From Nocardioides terrigena (GTDB taxonomy: Bacteria; Actinomycetota; Actinomycetes; Propionibacteriales; Nocardioidaceae), in assembly GCF_003047265.1 (NCBI RefSeq), contig NZ_PZYY01000005.1:310001-374000 (forward strand): a stretch of DNA of 64,000 bases, given 5' to 3'. Position numbers and translations under genes: made by a program. The notes beneath the pieces are model-generated. The model did no database searches and was not told the origin of the DNA. It saw nothing but the letters and a program-made list of their open reading frames with translations. Shown one piece after another: positions 41,469-49,984 of this stretch (positions within the stretch are counted from its first letter, which is position 1; each line of letters begins with the position of its first letter).

Positions 41469-42587
41469 TCACAGGTCGCGAGGGCCGAGGATCGTCGCGC
41501 CGAAGTCGTCACGGGCGCGGTCGAGCACGTCGGGGTCGACACGCGTGCCCGGCCGGCCGTCCCGAGCCGGCAGGAACCAGCGGGAGGGCTCGGGGTGCGT
41601 CACGACGTAGCGGTCGGTCGCCACCTCCTCGACCTGCCAGCGGCCCAGGTCCCGGGCCGCGTCCAGGTGGGCGCCGGTCAGCACCTGCTCGACGCACGCG
41701 TCGGGCACCCGGCGGTCGTCGAGGTGCCGGCCGTGCGGGTAGTAGCTCTTCTCCAGCTTCCGACGTCCGAGCTCGACCGTCCACGACGGGTTGCTGCCTC
41801 CGACGTCGCCGGTGGAGCGGGCGTGGTCCACGCGTGCCGCCCACGGTTGCCACGCCAGCCGCAGCGCGGCCAGGCGGTCGGGGAGCGGCAGGCTCGACCG
41901 CTCCTCGAGCGTCACGTGGCCGTAGGAGGAGAACCGCACCCGACGCTCCGCGTCGGTGCCCTGGCGGTGCACCTCCGAGAAGCCCCGGCTGTCGGGCTCG
42001 ACGAACCTCGCACGCAGTGCCCGGGCCACGGCCTCCGGCTCGCCGCGCGCGGGGCTGGTCCGCGTGAACCACAGTTCACCCTCGACGCCACCGGTCCACG
42101 CCATCGCCAGGTCGACCACGTCCGGGACGAGGCCCGGGTCCACGGTCCAGGGCGGGACGACCACCTGGCGCGCACGGTGCGCCCACCCGCTCAAGGCCAT
42201 GGTGACGACGAGCCAGGGCGCAGCGTGCGGACGGTCCTCAGGTCGGTCCCCCCAGCGTTGGGGGAGCAGCACGCCCGACCACCCCCACTCAGCGAGGGTG
42301 TCGGCCAGCTGCCGGAACCACCAGGCGATCCTGTCGTCCTCCAGCTCGTCGTAGAGGCCGAACACGGATGCCGGCCCGTTCGGGCTCACGTGCGGTTGTT
42401 CGGCTGCCGCCACAGCCAACCCGGGATCGACCAGGGCCGCCCTGGTGTGGGTCGCCTCGATCGCCCTCCCCAGGGCGGCGAGCGCGTCGAGATCGTGTGG
42501 GTGCGTCGCCTCGGTGAGCACGAAGGGGCAACTGTCTGCGTTGACGGTGTTCGCCACCAGCCCAGCCAGGTCCGCCTCGACAGTCAT
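41469..42587 (-). CDS. Conserved hypothetical protein, 372 residues
   Basis: I do not recognise this family. The protein is soluble, acidic to neutral, rich in Trp and Pro, with no signal peptide, membrane helix or clear nucleotide-binding motif. Visible features are DSCPFVLTEATHPHDLDALAAL near the N-terminus, a central HAAPWLVVTMALSGWAHRARQVVVPPW and a C-terminal GRWQVEEVATDRYVVTHPEPSRWFLPARDG. The codon usage is as strongly GC-biased as its neighbours, so it is a real gene. The ATG at 42587 is supported by the frame; a purine-rich stretch GGGGATGACGACGG lies upstream. It converges with the cupin and is divergent from the MocA-like gene, with palindrome copy 2 in the gap. Confidence 0.65.
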   Translation of the reverse strand: MTVEADLAGLVANTVNADSCPFVLTEATHPHDLDALAALGRAIEATHTRAALVDPGLAVAAAEQPHVSPNGPASVFGLYDELEDDRIAWWFRQLADTLAEWGWSGVLLPQRWGDRPEDRPHAAPWLVVTMALSGWAHRARQVVVPPWTVDPGLVPDVVDLAMAWTGGVEGELWFTRTSPARGEPEAVARALRARFVEPDSRGFSEVHRQGTDAERRVRFSSYGHVTLEERSSLPLPDRLAALRLAWQPWAARVDHARSTGDVGGSNPSWTVELGRRKLEKSYYPHGRHLDDRRVPDACVEQVLTGAHLDAARDLGRWQVEEVATDRYVVTHPEPSRWFLPARDGRPGTRVDPDVLDRARDDFGATILGPRDL

Positions 42588-42673
42588 CCGTCGTCATCCC
42601 CTCGTCCGCGACCCGGAGCATGTGGCTGCCCTCACCCCCGGGTCGGCTCGCAGCTGCTCATCGTGCCGCATCG

Positions 42674-42710
42674 TGTGGCTTCGGTGTCACCAGGTGACAC
42701 CAAAGCCACA
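42674..42710. repeat. Long dispersed palindrome, copy 2
   Basis: Arms TGTGGCTTCGGTGTCACC (42674-42691) and GGTGACACCAAAGCCACA (42693-42710) around a central A, with one mismatch. It is the same element as 4926-4966 but lies between two divergent genes, where a transcription terminator would not be needed. Confidence 0.78.
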
Positions 42711-42733
42711 TCCACGGCCGGTGGCCGCCGGTC

Positions 42734-42739
42734 TACGGT
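42734..42739 (+). promoter_or_regulatory. -10 box of leaderless MocA-like gene
   Basis: TACGGT is followed by 6 bases and the ATG at 42746. It lies 24 bases after palindrome copy 2, so the palindrome occupies the -35 region. Confidence 0.45.
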
Positions 42740-42745
42740 GGCGCC

Positions 42746-43294
42746 ATGACGGTCGGACTGCTGCTCGCCGCCGGCGCGGGCCGCCGGATGGGCACCCCCA
42801 AGGCCCTGGTGCACGACGCCGACGGCACCTCGTGGTTGCAGCGCTCGGCCCGGGCCCTGCTCGACGGCGGCTGCGCCCCGGTCCTCGTGGTGCTGGGAGC
42901 CGGGGCCGAGGAGGCGTTCACCCTGCTTGCGGACCTGCCGGTGGAGGCGGTCGTCGCCGACGACTGGGACGAGGGGATGGGCGCCAGCCTGCGCGCGGGG
43001 CTCCTCGCCGTGGGCGACACCGACGCGGTGCTCGTCTCGCTCGTCGACCTGCCCGACGTCGGCGCACCGGTCGTGGCGCGGGTGCTGGAGGCCGGGACCG
43101 GGCGTGCGGTCCTCGCGCGGTCGGCGTACGACGGGGAGGCGGGGCACCCGGTCCTCCTCGGCGCCGACCACCTCGCGCCCCTCGTCGCGGCGCTGCACGG
43201 CGACGTCGGGGCGAAGCCCTACCTGGCGGCGCACGAGGTCACCCTCGTCGAGTGCGGGGACCTCGCCACGGGCGCCGACCGGGACACCCGGTGA
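42746..43294 (+). CDS. MocA/MobA-like molybdenum cofactor nucleotidyltransferase
   Basis: 182-residue NTP transferase. The N-terminal signature LLLAAGAGRRMGTPKAL (with the nucleotide-binding Gly-rich loop and Lys) and the VSLVDLPDVG and GHPVLLG motifs match the MocA/MobA family. MocA adds CMP to molybdopterin to make the MCD cofactor used by CoxL-type hydroxylases; MobA adds GMP for the bis-MGD of NarG. The GHPV(L) motif and cox neighbours favour the cytidylyl (MocA) assignment, but specificity is not proven by sequence. Its stop overlaps the next gene by GTGA. Confidence 0.82.
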   Translation: MTVGLLLAAGAGRRMGTPKALVHDADGTSWLQRSARALLDGGCAPVLVVLGAGAEEAFTLLADLPVEAVVADDWDEGMGASLRAGLLAVGDTDAVLVSLVDLPDVGAPVVARVLEAGTGRAVLARSAYDGEAGHPVLLGADHLAPLVAALHGDVGAKPYLAAHEVTLVECGDLATGADRDTR

Positions 43295-44220
43295 CCGTTC
43301 CTCGGCTGCAGCCGCTCACCCAAGCCAAGCTGGCCGGTCAGGGTGAGGAGGGAGCGGCCTGGCACCGCGACCTGCCCGGGGTCCTCGCCGCGCTCGAGAA
43401 GCGCTGGCAGGTGGCGATGGGCCGCCCGCTGCCCGGCGGGAGCGCGTCGTACGTCTGTTGCGCGACGACCCGTGACGGGCAGGAGCGCGTGGTCAAGGTC
43501 GGGGTGCCCGGCCACGACCTGGTCGCCGAGGCGCGGGTGCTGGGGGCGGCCGAGGGACGGGGCTACGCGCTCCTGCACGGCCATGCCCCCGAGCACGACG
43601 CGGTGCTGATCGAGTCGCTGGGCCCCGGCCTCGCGCAGTCCGGCGCTCCGCCCGAACGGGTGATCGCCCTGCTGGCCGACACCCTGCGGGAGGCGTGGCG
43701 GCTGCCGCTGGACGCCGTCCCGCCGGGGGAGGACAAGGCCGTGACCCTCCGCGCCCTGGTGGTCGACCTCGACGAGCGCCTCGGCCGGCCCACTGACCGC
43801 CGGGTGCTCCGCGCCGCGCTGGACAACGCCGACGCGCTGGCCGGGCACGATCCGGCCACCACCGTGGTCCTCCACGGCGACGCCCACCCGGGCAACGCGC
43901 TGCCGGTGACGGCACCACGCGAGGGTGCCCCGACCGGGTACGTCTTCGTGGACCCCGACGGCTTCCGCGGAGACCCGGCGTACGACGCGGGTGTGGTGCT
44001 GCGCGACTGGTGCTCGCACCTGACCGGTCCCGACGCGCGCACGCGTCTCGACGGTTGGTGCGACCTGGTCGCCGAGCGCACCGGCACCGACCGCGACCGG
44101 GTCCGGGCCTGGGCGTTCCTCGAGCGCGTCTCCACCGGGCTCTACGTCACGTCGTTCGGCGCCGAGCGGGTGGGCCGGCCGTTCCTCGAGACCGCCGCGC
44201 ACCTGCTCCCGCGACGGTGA
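43291..44220 (+). CDS. Aminoglycoside/hydroxyurea-type phosphotransferase family protein
   Basis: 309-residue kinase-like protein related to the APH(6) streptomycin/hydroxyurea phosphotransferase group. Features are the lysine strand ERVVKVGVPG, the catalytic loop VVLHGDAHPGNAL and the metal-binding VDPDGFRGDPAYDAGVVLRDW. The substrate is unknown; many such genes are housekeeping small-molecule kinases and not resistance determinants. The GTG at 43291 overlaps the MocA-like stop, so the two are translationally coupled although no functional link to molybdenum is evident. It ends 48 bases before the MoxR-type ATPase gene, which has its own -10 box. Confidence 0.83.
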   Translation: MTVPRLQPLTQAKLAGQGEEGAAWHRDLPGVLAALEKRWQVAMGRPLPGGSASYVCCATTRDGQERVVKVGVPGHDLVAEARVLGAAEGRGYALLHGHAPEHDAVLIESLGPGLAQSGAPPERVIALLADTLREAWRLPLDAVPPGEDKAVTLRALVVDLDERLGRPTDRRVLRAALDNADALAGHDPATTVVLHGDAHPGNALPVTAPREGAPTGYVFVDPDGFRGDPAYDAGVVLRDWCSHLTGPDARTRLDGWCDLVAERTGTDRDRVRAWAFLERVSTGLYVTSFGAERVGRPFLETAAHLLPRR

Positions 44221-44255
44221 GCGCGGACGCCAACGTCCGACCAACGTGGAGGTCG

Positions 44256-44261
44256 TAGCCT
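44256..44261 (+). promoter_or_regulatory. -10 box of leaderless coxDEF-type operon
   Basis: TAGCCT is followed by 7 bases and the ATG at 44269, with no ribosome-binding site. Confidence 0.45.
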
Positions 44262-44268
44262 GACCGAC

Positions 44269-45150
44269 ATGGACACCGGTCTGAGCTCCGCCGCCGACGT
44301 CGCAGCACGCCTCGGCGCCACCGGCTATCTCGCCGACGAGGAGCTCGCCACGATCGTCTTCCTCGCCGACCGGATGCAGCGGCCGCTGCTGCTGGAGGGC
44401 GAGCCCGGCACCGGCAAGACCGCGCTCGCGGAGGCCCTGGCGGCGACGCTGGACCTGCCGCTCATCCGGCTCCAGTGCTACGAGGGCATCGACGCCACCC
44501 AGGCGCTCTACGACTGGGACTTCCCGCGGCAGATCCTGCACCTGCGCGCCCTCGAGGCGGCCGGCGCGGAGAGCAGCGCGGAGGAGGCCGAGAAGAGCCT
44601 GTACGACGAGCGCTTCCTGCTCGCCCGCCCCGTCCTCGCCGCGCTCCAGCAGTCCCCGGCTGTGCTGCTCATCGACGAGGTGGACCGTGCCGACGACGAG
44701 TTCGAGGCGTTCCTGCTCGAGGTGCTCTCGACCTGGCAGGTGACCATCCCCGAGCTGGGCACGGTCAGCGCGCCGACGCCGCCGATCGTGGTGCTGACCT
44801 CCAACCGCACCCGGGAGCTCCATGACGCGCTCAAGCGGCGCTGCCTCTACCACTGGATCGACCACCCCGGCCTCGAGCGCGAGGTCGAGATCGTGCGCTC
44901 ACGGGCGCCGGAGGTGTCGGAGACCCTGGCCCGCCAGGTGGTCAACGTCGTCCAGCAGCTGAGGGACCGCGACGACCTGCTCAAGCCGCCCGGCGTTGCG
45001 GAGACCCTCGACTGGGCGCGGGCGCTGCACCACCTCGGCACCACCGACCTCGACCTGGCGACCGCCGCCGCCACCCTGGGCGCGCTCGTGAAGTACCGCG
45101 AGGACGCCGACCGGGTGCGCCAGGCGCTCGACCGGATGCTCACGCCGTGA
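44269..45150 (+). CDS. coxD: MoxR-type AAA ATPase (CoxD-like)
   Basis: 293-residue AAA+ ATPase. Walker A is LLEGEPGTGKTALAEALA, Walker B is VLLIDEVDRADDEFEAFLLEVL, and sensor 1 is VLTSNRTREL. The CYEGIDATQALYDWDFPRQILHLR stretch is typical of CoxD, the chaperone ATPase needed to build the copper-sulfur-molybdenum centre of CO dehydrogenase in Oligotropha. It couples with a VWA protein (CoxE) whose GTG overlaps its stop. Since the CoxL of this cluster is form II, the exact maturation role here is inferred. The structural subunits lie 10 kb downstream. Confidence 0.88.
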   Translation: MDTGLSSAADVAARLGATGYLADEELATIVFLADRMQRPLLLEGEPGTGKTALAEALAATLDLPLIRLQCYEGIDATQALYDWDFPRQILHLRALEAAGAESSAEEAEKSLYDERFLLARPVLAALQQSPAVLLIDEVDRADDEFEAFLLEVLSTWQVTIPELGTVSAPTPPIVVLTSNRTRELHDALKRRCLYHWIDHPGLEREVEIVRSRAPEVSETLARQVVNVVQQLRDRDDLLKPPGVAETLDWARALHHLGTTDLDLATAAATLGALVKYREDADRVRQALDRMLTP

Positions 45151-46289
45151 CCGGCACCGCCCTCACCACGAGGCCCGGGGACGCCGGCCCCGGCGACGCG
45201 GTCCCGGTGCTCCTCGGCTTCACCCGGGCCCTGCGCGCCGCCGGGGTGCCGGTCACCCAGGACCGCTCCCACGCCTTCCTCGAGGCCACCGCCCTGGTCG
45301 GCCTCGACGACCGCCGCGCGACCTACTGGGCCGGCCGCGCCACCCTGTGTGCCGGCCCCGACGACCTGGCCCGCTACGACCAGGTCTTCGAGGCGTGGTT
45401 CGACCCGCGCGGCGAGCTCCCGCGCCGCCGAGACAGCGGACCGCCGGTCCCCGCCGCGACCGCGCTGCCCAGCATCGACGCGCCGGGCGAGGGGGACGCC
45501 GACGAGGACGACGAGGTGCTCCGCGCCAAGGCCACCACCTCCGACGTGCTGCGTCACCGCGACGTGGCCACCCTCGACGCCGCCGAGAAGCAGCGGCTCG
45601 CCGCGATGTTCGCGACCCTGCGGCCCACCGCGCCCACGCGTCGTACGGCCCGGCACGAGCCCTGGCACCGAGGCCGCCTCGACGCGTCGCGCACGCTGCG
45701 CGACTCGCTGCGCCGGATGGGGGAGCCCGGCGACCTGGCCTGGCGCCGCCGCAGGGTGCGCCCGCGTCGCATCGTGCTGCTGGTCGACGTGAGCGGCTCG
45801 ATGAGCGGGTACGCCGACGCGCTGCTGCGCCTCGCCCACCGCTTCGTCACCGCCCAGCCCCGGGTCGAGGTCTTCACCCTGGGCACCCGGCTCACCCACG
45901 TCACCCGCGCCCTGCACCACCGCGACCCGGACCGGGCCATCGTGGCCGCCGGCGAGGCCGTCCCCGACTGGTCCGGCGGCACCCGGCTCGGCGAGACCCT
46001 CCGGGTCTTCATGGACCGCTGGGGGCAGCGCGGGATGGCCCGCGGGTCGGTCGTCGTGGTCTTCAGCGACGGCTGGGAGCGCGGCGACGCCGCCCTTCTC
46101 GGTGAGCAGCTGGCCCGGCTGCAGCGCGTCGCCCACCGGGTCGTGTGGGTCAACCCGCACCGCGGCAAGGCCGGTTACGAGCCGGTCCAGGGTGGCATCG
46201 CGGCCGCCCTCCCGCACTGTGACGACTTCGTGGCCGGCCACTCGCTGGCGGCCTTCGCCGAGCTCGTGGAGGTGGTCGGTCGTGCGTGA
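45147..46289 (+). CDS. coxE: VWA domain protein (CoxE-like)
   Basis: 380-residue protein. The C-terminal half is a von Willebrand A domain with the metal-ion adhesion site LLVDVSGSMSGYADALLR and the downstream Thr and Asp in GGTRLGETL and VVFSDGWERGD. The N-terminal helical half carries FTRALRAAGVPVTQDR, usual in CoxE. MoxR ATPase and VWA partners act together on the assembly of metal centres. The GTG at 45147 overlaps coxD; its stop overlaps the XdhC-type gene by 8 bases. An acidic linker (GEGDADEDDE) separates the halves. Confidence 0.88.
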   Translation: MTGTALTTRPGDAGPGDAVPVLLGFTRALRAAGVPVTQDRSHAFLEATALVGLDDRRATYWAGRATLCAGPDDLARYDQVFEAWFDPRGELPRRRDSGPPVPAATALPSIDAPGEGDADEDDEVLRAKATTSDVLRHRDVATLDAAEKQRLAAMFATLRPTAPTRRTARHEPWHRGRLDASRTLRDSLRRMGEPGDLAWRRRRVRPRRIVLLVDVSGSMSGYADALLRLAHRFVTAQPRVEVFTLGTRLTHVTRALHHRDPDRAIVAAGEAVPDWSGGTRLGETLRVFMDRWGQRGMARGSVVVVFSDGWERGDAALLGEQLARLQRVAHRVVWVNPHRGKAGYEPVQGGIAAALPHCDDFVAGHSLAAFAELVEVVGRA

Positions 46290-47418
46290 CGTCCTGGGCG
46301 AGCTGATGGCGTGGTGGGAGGCCGGTGAGACCGTCGGCGTCGGCACCGTCGTGGCGACCTTCAGCTCCGCACCCCGTCCCGCGGGTGCCTCGATGCTGGT
46401 CGGCCCCGACGGCACCGCCGTCGGCTCGGTGTCCGGCGGCTGCGTCGAGGGCGCGGTCTACGAGCTCGGCCAGGCGGTCGTCGACTCCGGCGCGCCGGTC
46501 CTCGAGCGGTACGGCGTGTCCGACGACGACGCGTTCGCTGTCGGCCTCACCTGCGGCGGCATCCTGGACGTGTACGTCGAGAAGGTCTCGCGCGACACCT
46601 TCCCCGAGCTCGGTGCGATCGCCGCCGACATCGCGGCCGGTCGCCCGGTCGCCCTCGCCACCGTCATCGACCACCCGGACCCCGCGTGGCTCGGTCGCCG
46701 CATGGTGGTCCGTCCCGACCGGGACGCCGAGGGGTCGCTGGGGTCGCCGCGCGCCGACGACGCCGTTCACGACGACGCGCTCGGCCTGCTCGCCGCCGGC
46801 AGCAACGCGACGCTCACCTACGGCCCCGACGGCGAGCGCCGCGGCGAGGGGATGCGGGTCTTCGTCTGGGGCTTCGCCCCCAAGCCCCGGATGCTGGTCT
46901 TCGGAGCGATCGACTTCGCCGCCGCCGTGGCCCGGGTGGGGTCCTTCCTCGGCTACCACGTCACCGTGTGCGACGCCCGGCCCGTCTTCGCCACCACCAG
47001 CCGCTTCCCCGACGCCGACGAGGTCGTCGTCGACTGGCCGCACCGCTACCTCGACGCCGAGGTCCAGGCCGGGCACATCGACCGGCGCACCGTGGTCTGC
47101 GTCCTGACCCACGACCCCAAGTTCGACGTGCCGCTGCTCGAGGTCGCGCTGCGGCTGCCCGAGGTGGCGTACGTCGGGGCGATGGGCTCGCGGCGCACCC
47201 ACGACGACCGGATGCAGCGGCTCCGCGACGCCGGGCTCACCGACGAGGAGCTCGACCGGCTGAGCAGCCCGATCGGCCTCGACCTCGGCGCCCGCACCCC
47301 GGAGGAGACGGCCGTCTCCATCGCCGCCGAGATCGTCGCCCGGCAGTGGGGCGGCACCGGCCACCGGCTGGCCACGTCCAGCGGCCGCATCCACCAGGAC
47401 CCGCACACCCCCCGCTGA
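46282..47418 (+). CDS. coxF: XdhC/CoxF family molybdenum cofactor insertion protein
   Basis: 378-residue protein of the XdhC/CoxI family that binds and protects the molybdenum cofactor, helps its sulfuration and delivers it to the hydroxylase. The N-terminal XdhC/CoxI domain shows VATFSSAPRPAGASMLV, VSGGCVEGAVYE and LTCGGILDVYVE with the conserved Cys residues. The C-terminal Rossmann domain has MLVFGAIDFAAAVARVGSFLGYHVTVCDARP, then LTHDPKFDVPLL and GAMGSRRTH. The GTG at 46282 overlaps coxE by 8 bases. With coxD and coxE it is the maturation block for the hydroxylase encoded at 55.3-59.9 kb. Confidence 0.9.
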   Translation: MRDVLGELMAWWEAGETVGVGTVVATFSSAPRPAGASMLVGPDGTAVGSVSGGCVEGAVYELGQAVVDSGAPVLERYGVSDDDAFAVGLTCGGILDVYVEKVSRDTFPELGAIAADIAAGRPVALATVIDHPDPAWLGRRMVVRPDRDAEGSLGSPRADDAVHDDALGLLAAGSNATLTYGPDGERRGEGMRVFVWGFAPKPRMLVFGAIDFAAAVARVGSFLGYHVTVCDARPVFATTSRFPDADEVVVDWPHRYLDAEVQAGHIDRRTVVCVLTHDPKFDVPLLEVALRLPEVAYVGAMGSRRTHDDRMQRLRDAGLTDEELDRLSSPIGLDLGARTPEETAVSIAAEIVARQWGGTGHRLATSSGRIHQDPHTPR

Positions 47419-47457
47419 CCGGGCCCGCATTGACCCTGAATTGGTGATGCCTTGACT

Positions 47458-47473
47458 CTTTCTTGAGAGAAAG
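47458..47473. promoter_or_regulatory. Small palindrome upstream of the ScyD/ScyE-like gene
   Basis: CTTTCT and AGAAAG arms enclose TGAG. It overlaps the end of a TTGACT hexamer (47452-47457) that could be a -35 box. The role is uncertain. Confidence 0.3.
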
Positions 47474-47528
47474 GTGGGTCGGAGTGCCGGATCCGGGAGG
47501 GAGCCGGCTCCACTCGTAGGAGGACCCC

Positions 47529-48623
47529 ATGCCCCGACACGGGCTGCTCGCCACCTCATGCACCCTCGCGGTGGTGGCCGCGGGCGCACTCGTCGCTCCC
47601 GCCCTGGCCAGCGCGGGCGACGATGCCGACCGCGCCGCGCCGAAGCCGCAGACCATCGCCAAGGGACTGCTCAGCCCGCTGAGCCTCGCGATCTCCCGCG
47701 ACGGCACGGCGTACGTCTCACAGAACTTCGCCGGGATGCTCATGAAGATCCCGCCCGGTGGCAAGCCGGAGGTCGTCTATGCCGCCAAGAAGAAGGGCAC
47801 CGAGGTCGGCGCGGTCTCCGAGCACCTCGGATCGCTGCGCTTCGCCACGACCAAGGGCCGCAAGGCCTTCCTCTGGGCCGTCGGCGGCAACGGCAAGGCG
47901 GTCAAGATGGCCGACCTGGGTGCCTTCGAGGAGAAGAAGAACCCCGACGGCGCCGTGAGCTACGGCTTCGAGGGCCTCGACGCCGCGTGTGAGGCCCAGA
48001 TCCCGCCCGACGTGCCGGCGGGCTACACGGGCATCGTCGAGTCGCACCCCTACGCCACGGCGATGAAGGGCGAGACGACGTACGTCGCCGACGCGGCCGG
48101 CAACGACATCCTGTCCGTCTCCCCGAAGGGCAAGGTCAAGGCCGTGGCGGTGCTGCCCTCGGTCCCGGTGGTGGTGACCGCGGAGATCGCTGCGGGGGCC
48201 GGTGTGCCCGCGTGTGCGGTCGGCAAGACCTACCGCTTCGAGCCGGTGCCCACGGACGTCGAGGTCGGCCCGGACGGCAAGCTCTACGTGTCGACCCTGA
48301 CCGGCGGACCGGAGGACGGGAGCACGGGGGCGCAGTCGAAGGTCTACCGCATCCACCCGAAGACCGGTGCGACCAAGCTCCTCGTCGAGGGACTGGTGGG
48401 CGCGACCGGGCTGGCGGTCAACAAGAAGGGCGACATCTTCGTCTCCCAGCTCTTCGCCGGCCAGATCGCCAAGGTCAAGAAGGGCTCCAACACCCCGCGA
48501 CCGTGGCTGGCCCAGCCCCTGCCCGGTGACGTCGAGTGGACGTCGCGAGGGGTCCACGCCACCGTCAACGTGCTGCCGCCCGAGCAGGGCAAGCCCAACG
48601 GCAAGGTGATCCACGTCCGTTGA
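47529..48623 (+). CDS. Secreted ScyD/ScyE family beta-propeller protein
   Basis: 364-residue protein with a Sec signal peptide (RHGLLATSCTLAVVAAGALVAPALASA, cleavage likely after ALASA). The mature part has NHL/beta-propeller-like repeats: LLSPLSLAISRDGTAYVSQNFAGML, VPTDVEVGPDGKLYVSTLTGG and TGLAVNKKGDIFVSQLFAGQI. The family is named after cyanobacterial scytonemin-cluster proteins, but actinobacterial members are of unknown function. Two Cys (LDAACEAQ and PACAVG) may form a disulfide. The ATG at 47529 follows GTAGGAGGA. It stands alone between the cox maturation genes and the GAF regulator; no direct link to molybdenum enzymes is evident. Confidence 0.83.
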   Translation: MPRHGLLATSCTLAVVAAGALVAPALASAGDDADRAAPKPQTIAKGLLSPLSLAISRDGTAYVSQNFAGMLMKIPPGGKPEVVYAAKKKGTEVGAVSEHLGSLRFATTKGRKAFLWAVGGNGKAVKMADLGAFEEKKNPDGAVSYGFEGLDAACEAQIPPDVPAGYTGIVESHPYATAMKGETTYVADAAGNDILSVSPKGKVKAVAVLPSVPVVVTAEIAAGAGVPACAVGKTYRFEPVPTDVEVGPDGKLYVSTLTGGPEDGSTGAQSKVYRIHPKTGATKLLVEGLVGATGLAVNKKGDIFVSQLFAGQIAKVKKGSNTPRPWLAQPLPGDVEWTSRGVHATVNVLPPEQGKPNGKVIHVR

Positions 48624-48647
48624 GCCCCACGCTCAGGTCCCTCGCGC

Positions 48648-48666
48648 TACCGTGACCGTCGTCACA
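48648..48666 (+). promoter_or_regulatory. Promoter of the GAF regulator with CGTGA-N6-TCACA site
   Basis: TACCGT (48648-48653), a -10-like box, overlaps CGTGACCGTCGTCACA (48651-48666), which fits the Crp/GlxR pattern TGTGA-N6-TCACA with one change. The same arrangement occurs in front of coxS at 55286. Confidence 0.5.
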
Positions 48667-48701
48667 CCACACCGTCGCCCCACGGAACAGCGCGAGGGAC
48701 C

Positions 48702-49934
48702 ATGAGCACAGACCGCGACCTGCGGGACCGCCGGCTCGAGGCCGTGCAGGCCTGGACCGCCTTCGTCGAGCTGGGCGACGAGGCGAGCGACCGGGTGCGT
48801 CCCGAGATCCGCGACAGCTGGCAGCTCTCCACCGGGGCGGTCACGCCGGACCTCACGGAGGCGCCGCTGGCCGACGAGTCGGACACCGCCGCCTACTGGC
48901 GGCAGTCGCCGCTCCAGACCGCAGTCGAGCGCGTGGAGGCCGACCTGCGGCGCACCGCCGAGGACGGCGACCTGGTCATCGCCATCACCGACGCCGAGAC
49001 CCGCATCCTGTGGACCTACGGCGGTCGGGTGATGCGCCGCAAGGCCGAGACCGTCAACTTCGTGCCCGGTGGTCGCTGGGACGAGCGCAGCGTCGGCACC
49101 AACGCGCTGGCCATCGCCAGCCGCACGGGCGACCCGTCGATGGTCTTCAGCGCCGAGCACTACGCCTCGATCGTGCACAACTGGGTCTGCTGGGCCGCGC
49201 CCCTGCACGACCCGGTGAGCGGCGAGCAGCTCGGTGTCATCGACCTGTCGACCACGTGGGACCGCACCCACCCGATCGGACTGGCCACGGCGCGCGTGAT
49301 GGCGCGCCTCATCGAGACCGCGATGCCGACCGGGCGGCGTACGGGCCTCACCGCCGTCGCGCCCTCCGAGCCCGGCCTGACGCTGTCGCTCCTCGGCACC
49401 GCCGAGGCCTGGCTCGACGGACGCCGGCTGCTGCTCAGCCGGCGTCAGACCGAGATCCTGGCCCTGCTCGCCATGCACCCCCAGGGCCTTTCCCTCGAGC
49501 ACCTCCACACGTTGGTCTACGGCGACTCCGCGGTCACCACCTCGACCCTCAAGGCCGAGGTCTCCCACCTCCGCGCCGCCCTCGGCGGACAGCTGGCGTC
49601 GCGCCCCTACCGGCTCACCCTGCCGGTCGTCACCGACATCGACGAGGTGCAGCTGCTGCTGCGTCGCGGCGACGTGCGTGGGGCCGTGGCGGCGTACGGC
49701 GGCGACCTGCTGCCGGGCACCAACGCCCCGGCCCTCGTCGAGATGGGCGACTACCTGGCGGTGAGCATGCGCGAGGCGCTGATCGCGCACCCCGACCCCG
49801 AAGCGGTGCTGCGCTACAGCGAGCTCGCGCCCTACGACACGCACGTCGTCGAGGTCTGCCTCGACCACCTCGGCCTCCGCGACCACCCCGCCAAGGCCCT
49901 GCTCCGGGGCCGGCTGGCCGTCGCCGAGCGCTGA
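48702..49934 (+). CDS. GAF-domain transcriptional regulator with OmpR-like C-terminal domain
   Basis: 410-residue regulator. Residues 30-210 resemble the N-terminal sensor part of AcoR-type activators: RPEIRDSWQLS, a GAF core ending GGRWDERSVGTNALAIA, then HNWVCWAAPLHDPVSGEQLGVIDLST. The sigma-54 AAA domain of AcoR is absent. Instead residues 225-320 form a winged helix of the OmpR/SARP type (LSRRQTEILALLAMHPQGLSLEHLHTLVYG, then TLKAEVSHLRAALGG). Such proteins often regulate dehydrogenase operons in actinobacteria. It shares a promoter-site layout with coxS, so it may belong to the same circuit. The ATG at 48702 follows GAGGGACC. Confidence 0.82.
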   Translation: MSTDRDLRDRRLEAVQAWTAFVELGDEASDRVRPEIRDSWQLSTGAVTPDLTEAPLADESDTAAYWRQSPLQTAVERVEADLRRTAEDGDLVIAITDAETRILWTYGGRVMRRKAETVNFVPGGRWDERSVGTNALAIASRTGDPSMVFSAEHYASIVHNWVCWAAPLHDPVSGEQLGVIDLSTTWDRTHPIGLATARVMARLIETAMPTGRRTGLTAVAPSEPGLTLSLLGTAEAWLDGRRLLLSRRQTEILALLAMHPQGLSLEHLHTLVYGDSAVTTSTLKAEVSHLRAALGGQLASRPYRLTLPVVTDIDEVQLLLRRGDVRGAVAAYGGDLLPGTNAPALVEMGDYLAVSMREALIAHPDPEAVLRYSELAPYDTHVVEVCLDHLGLRDHPAKALLRGRLAVAER

Positions 49935-49984
49935 TCCCGCCCCGCTCCGGGCCGGTGGTAGGCGGTGCTTGATAGGAAGTGCTC

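Noticed and set aside
43291-44220. Acquired aminoglycoside-resistance gene
   Set aside because: The kinase motifs are general to the family, base composition equals that of its neighbours and there are no mobile elements; resistance cannot be claimed.
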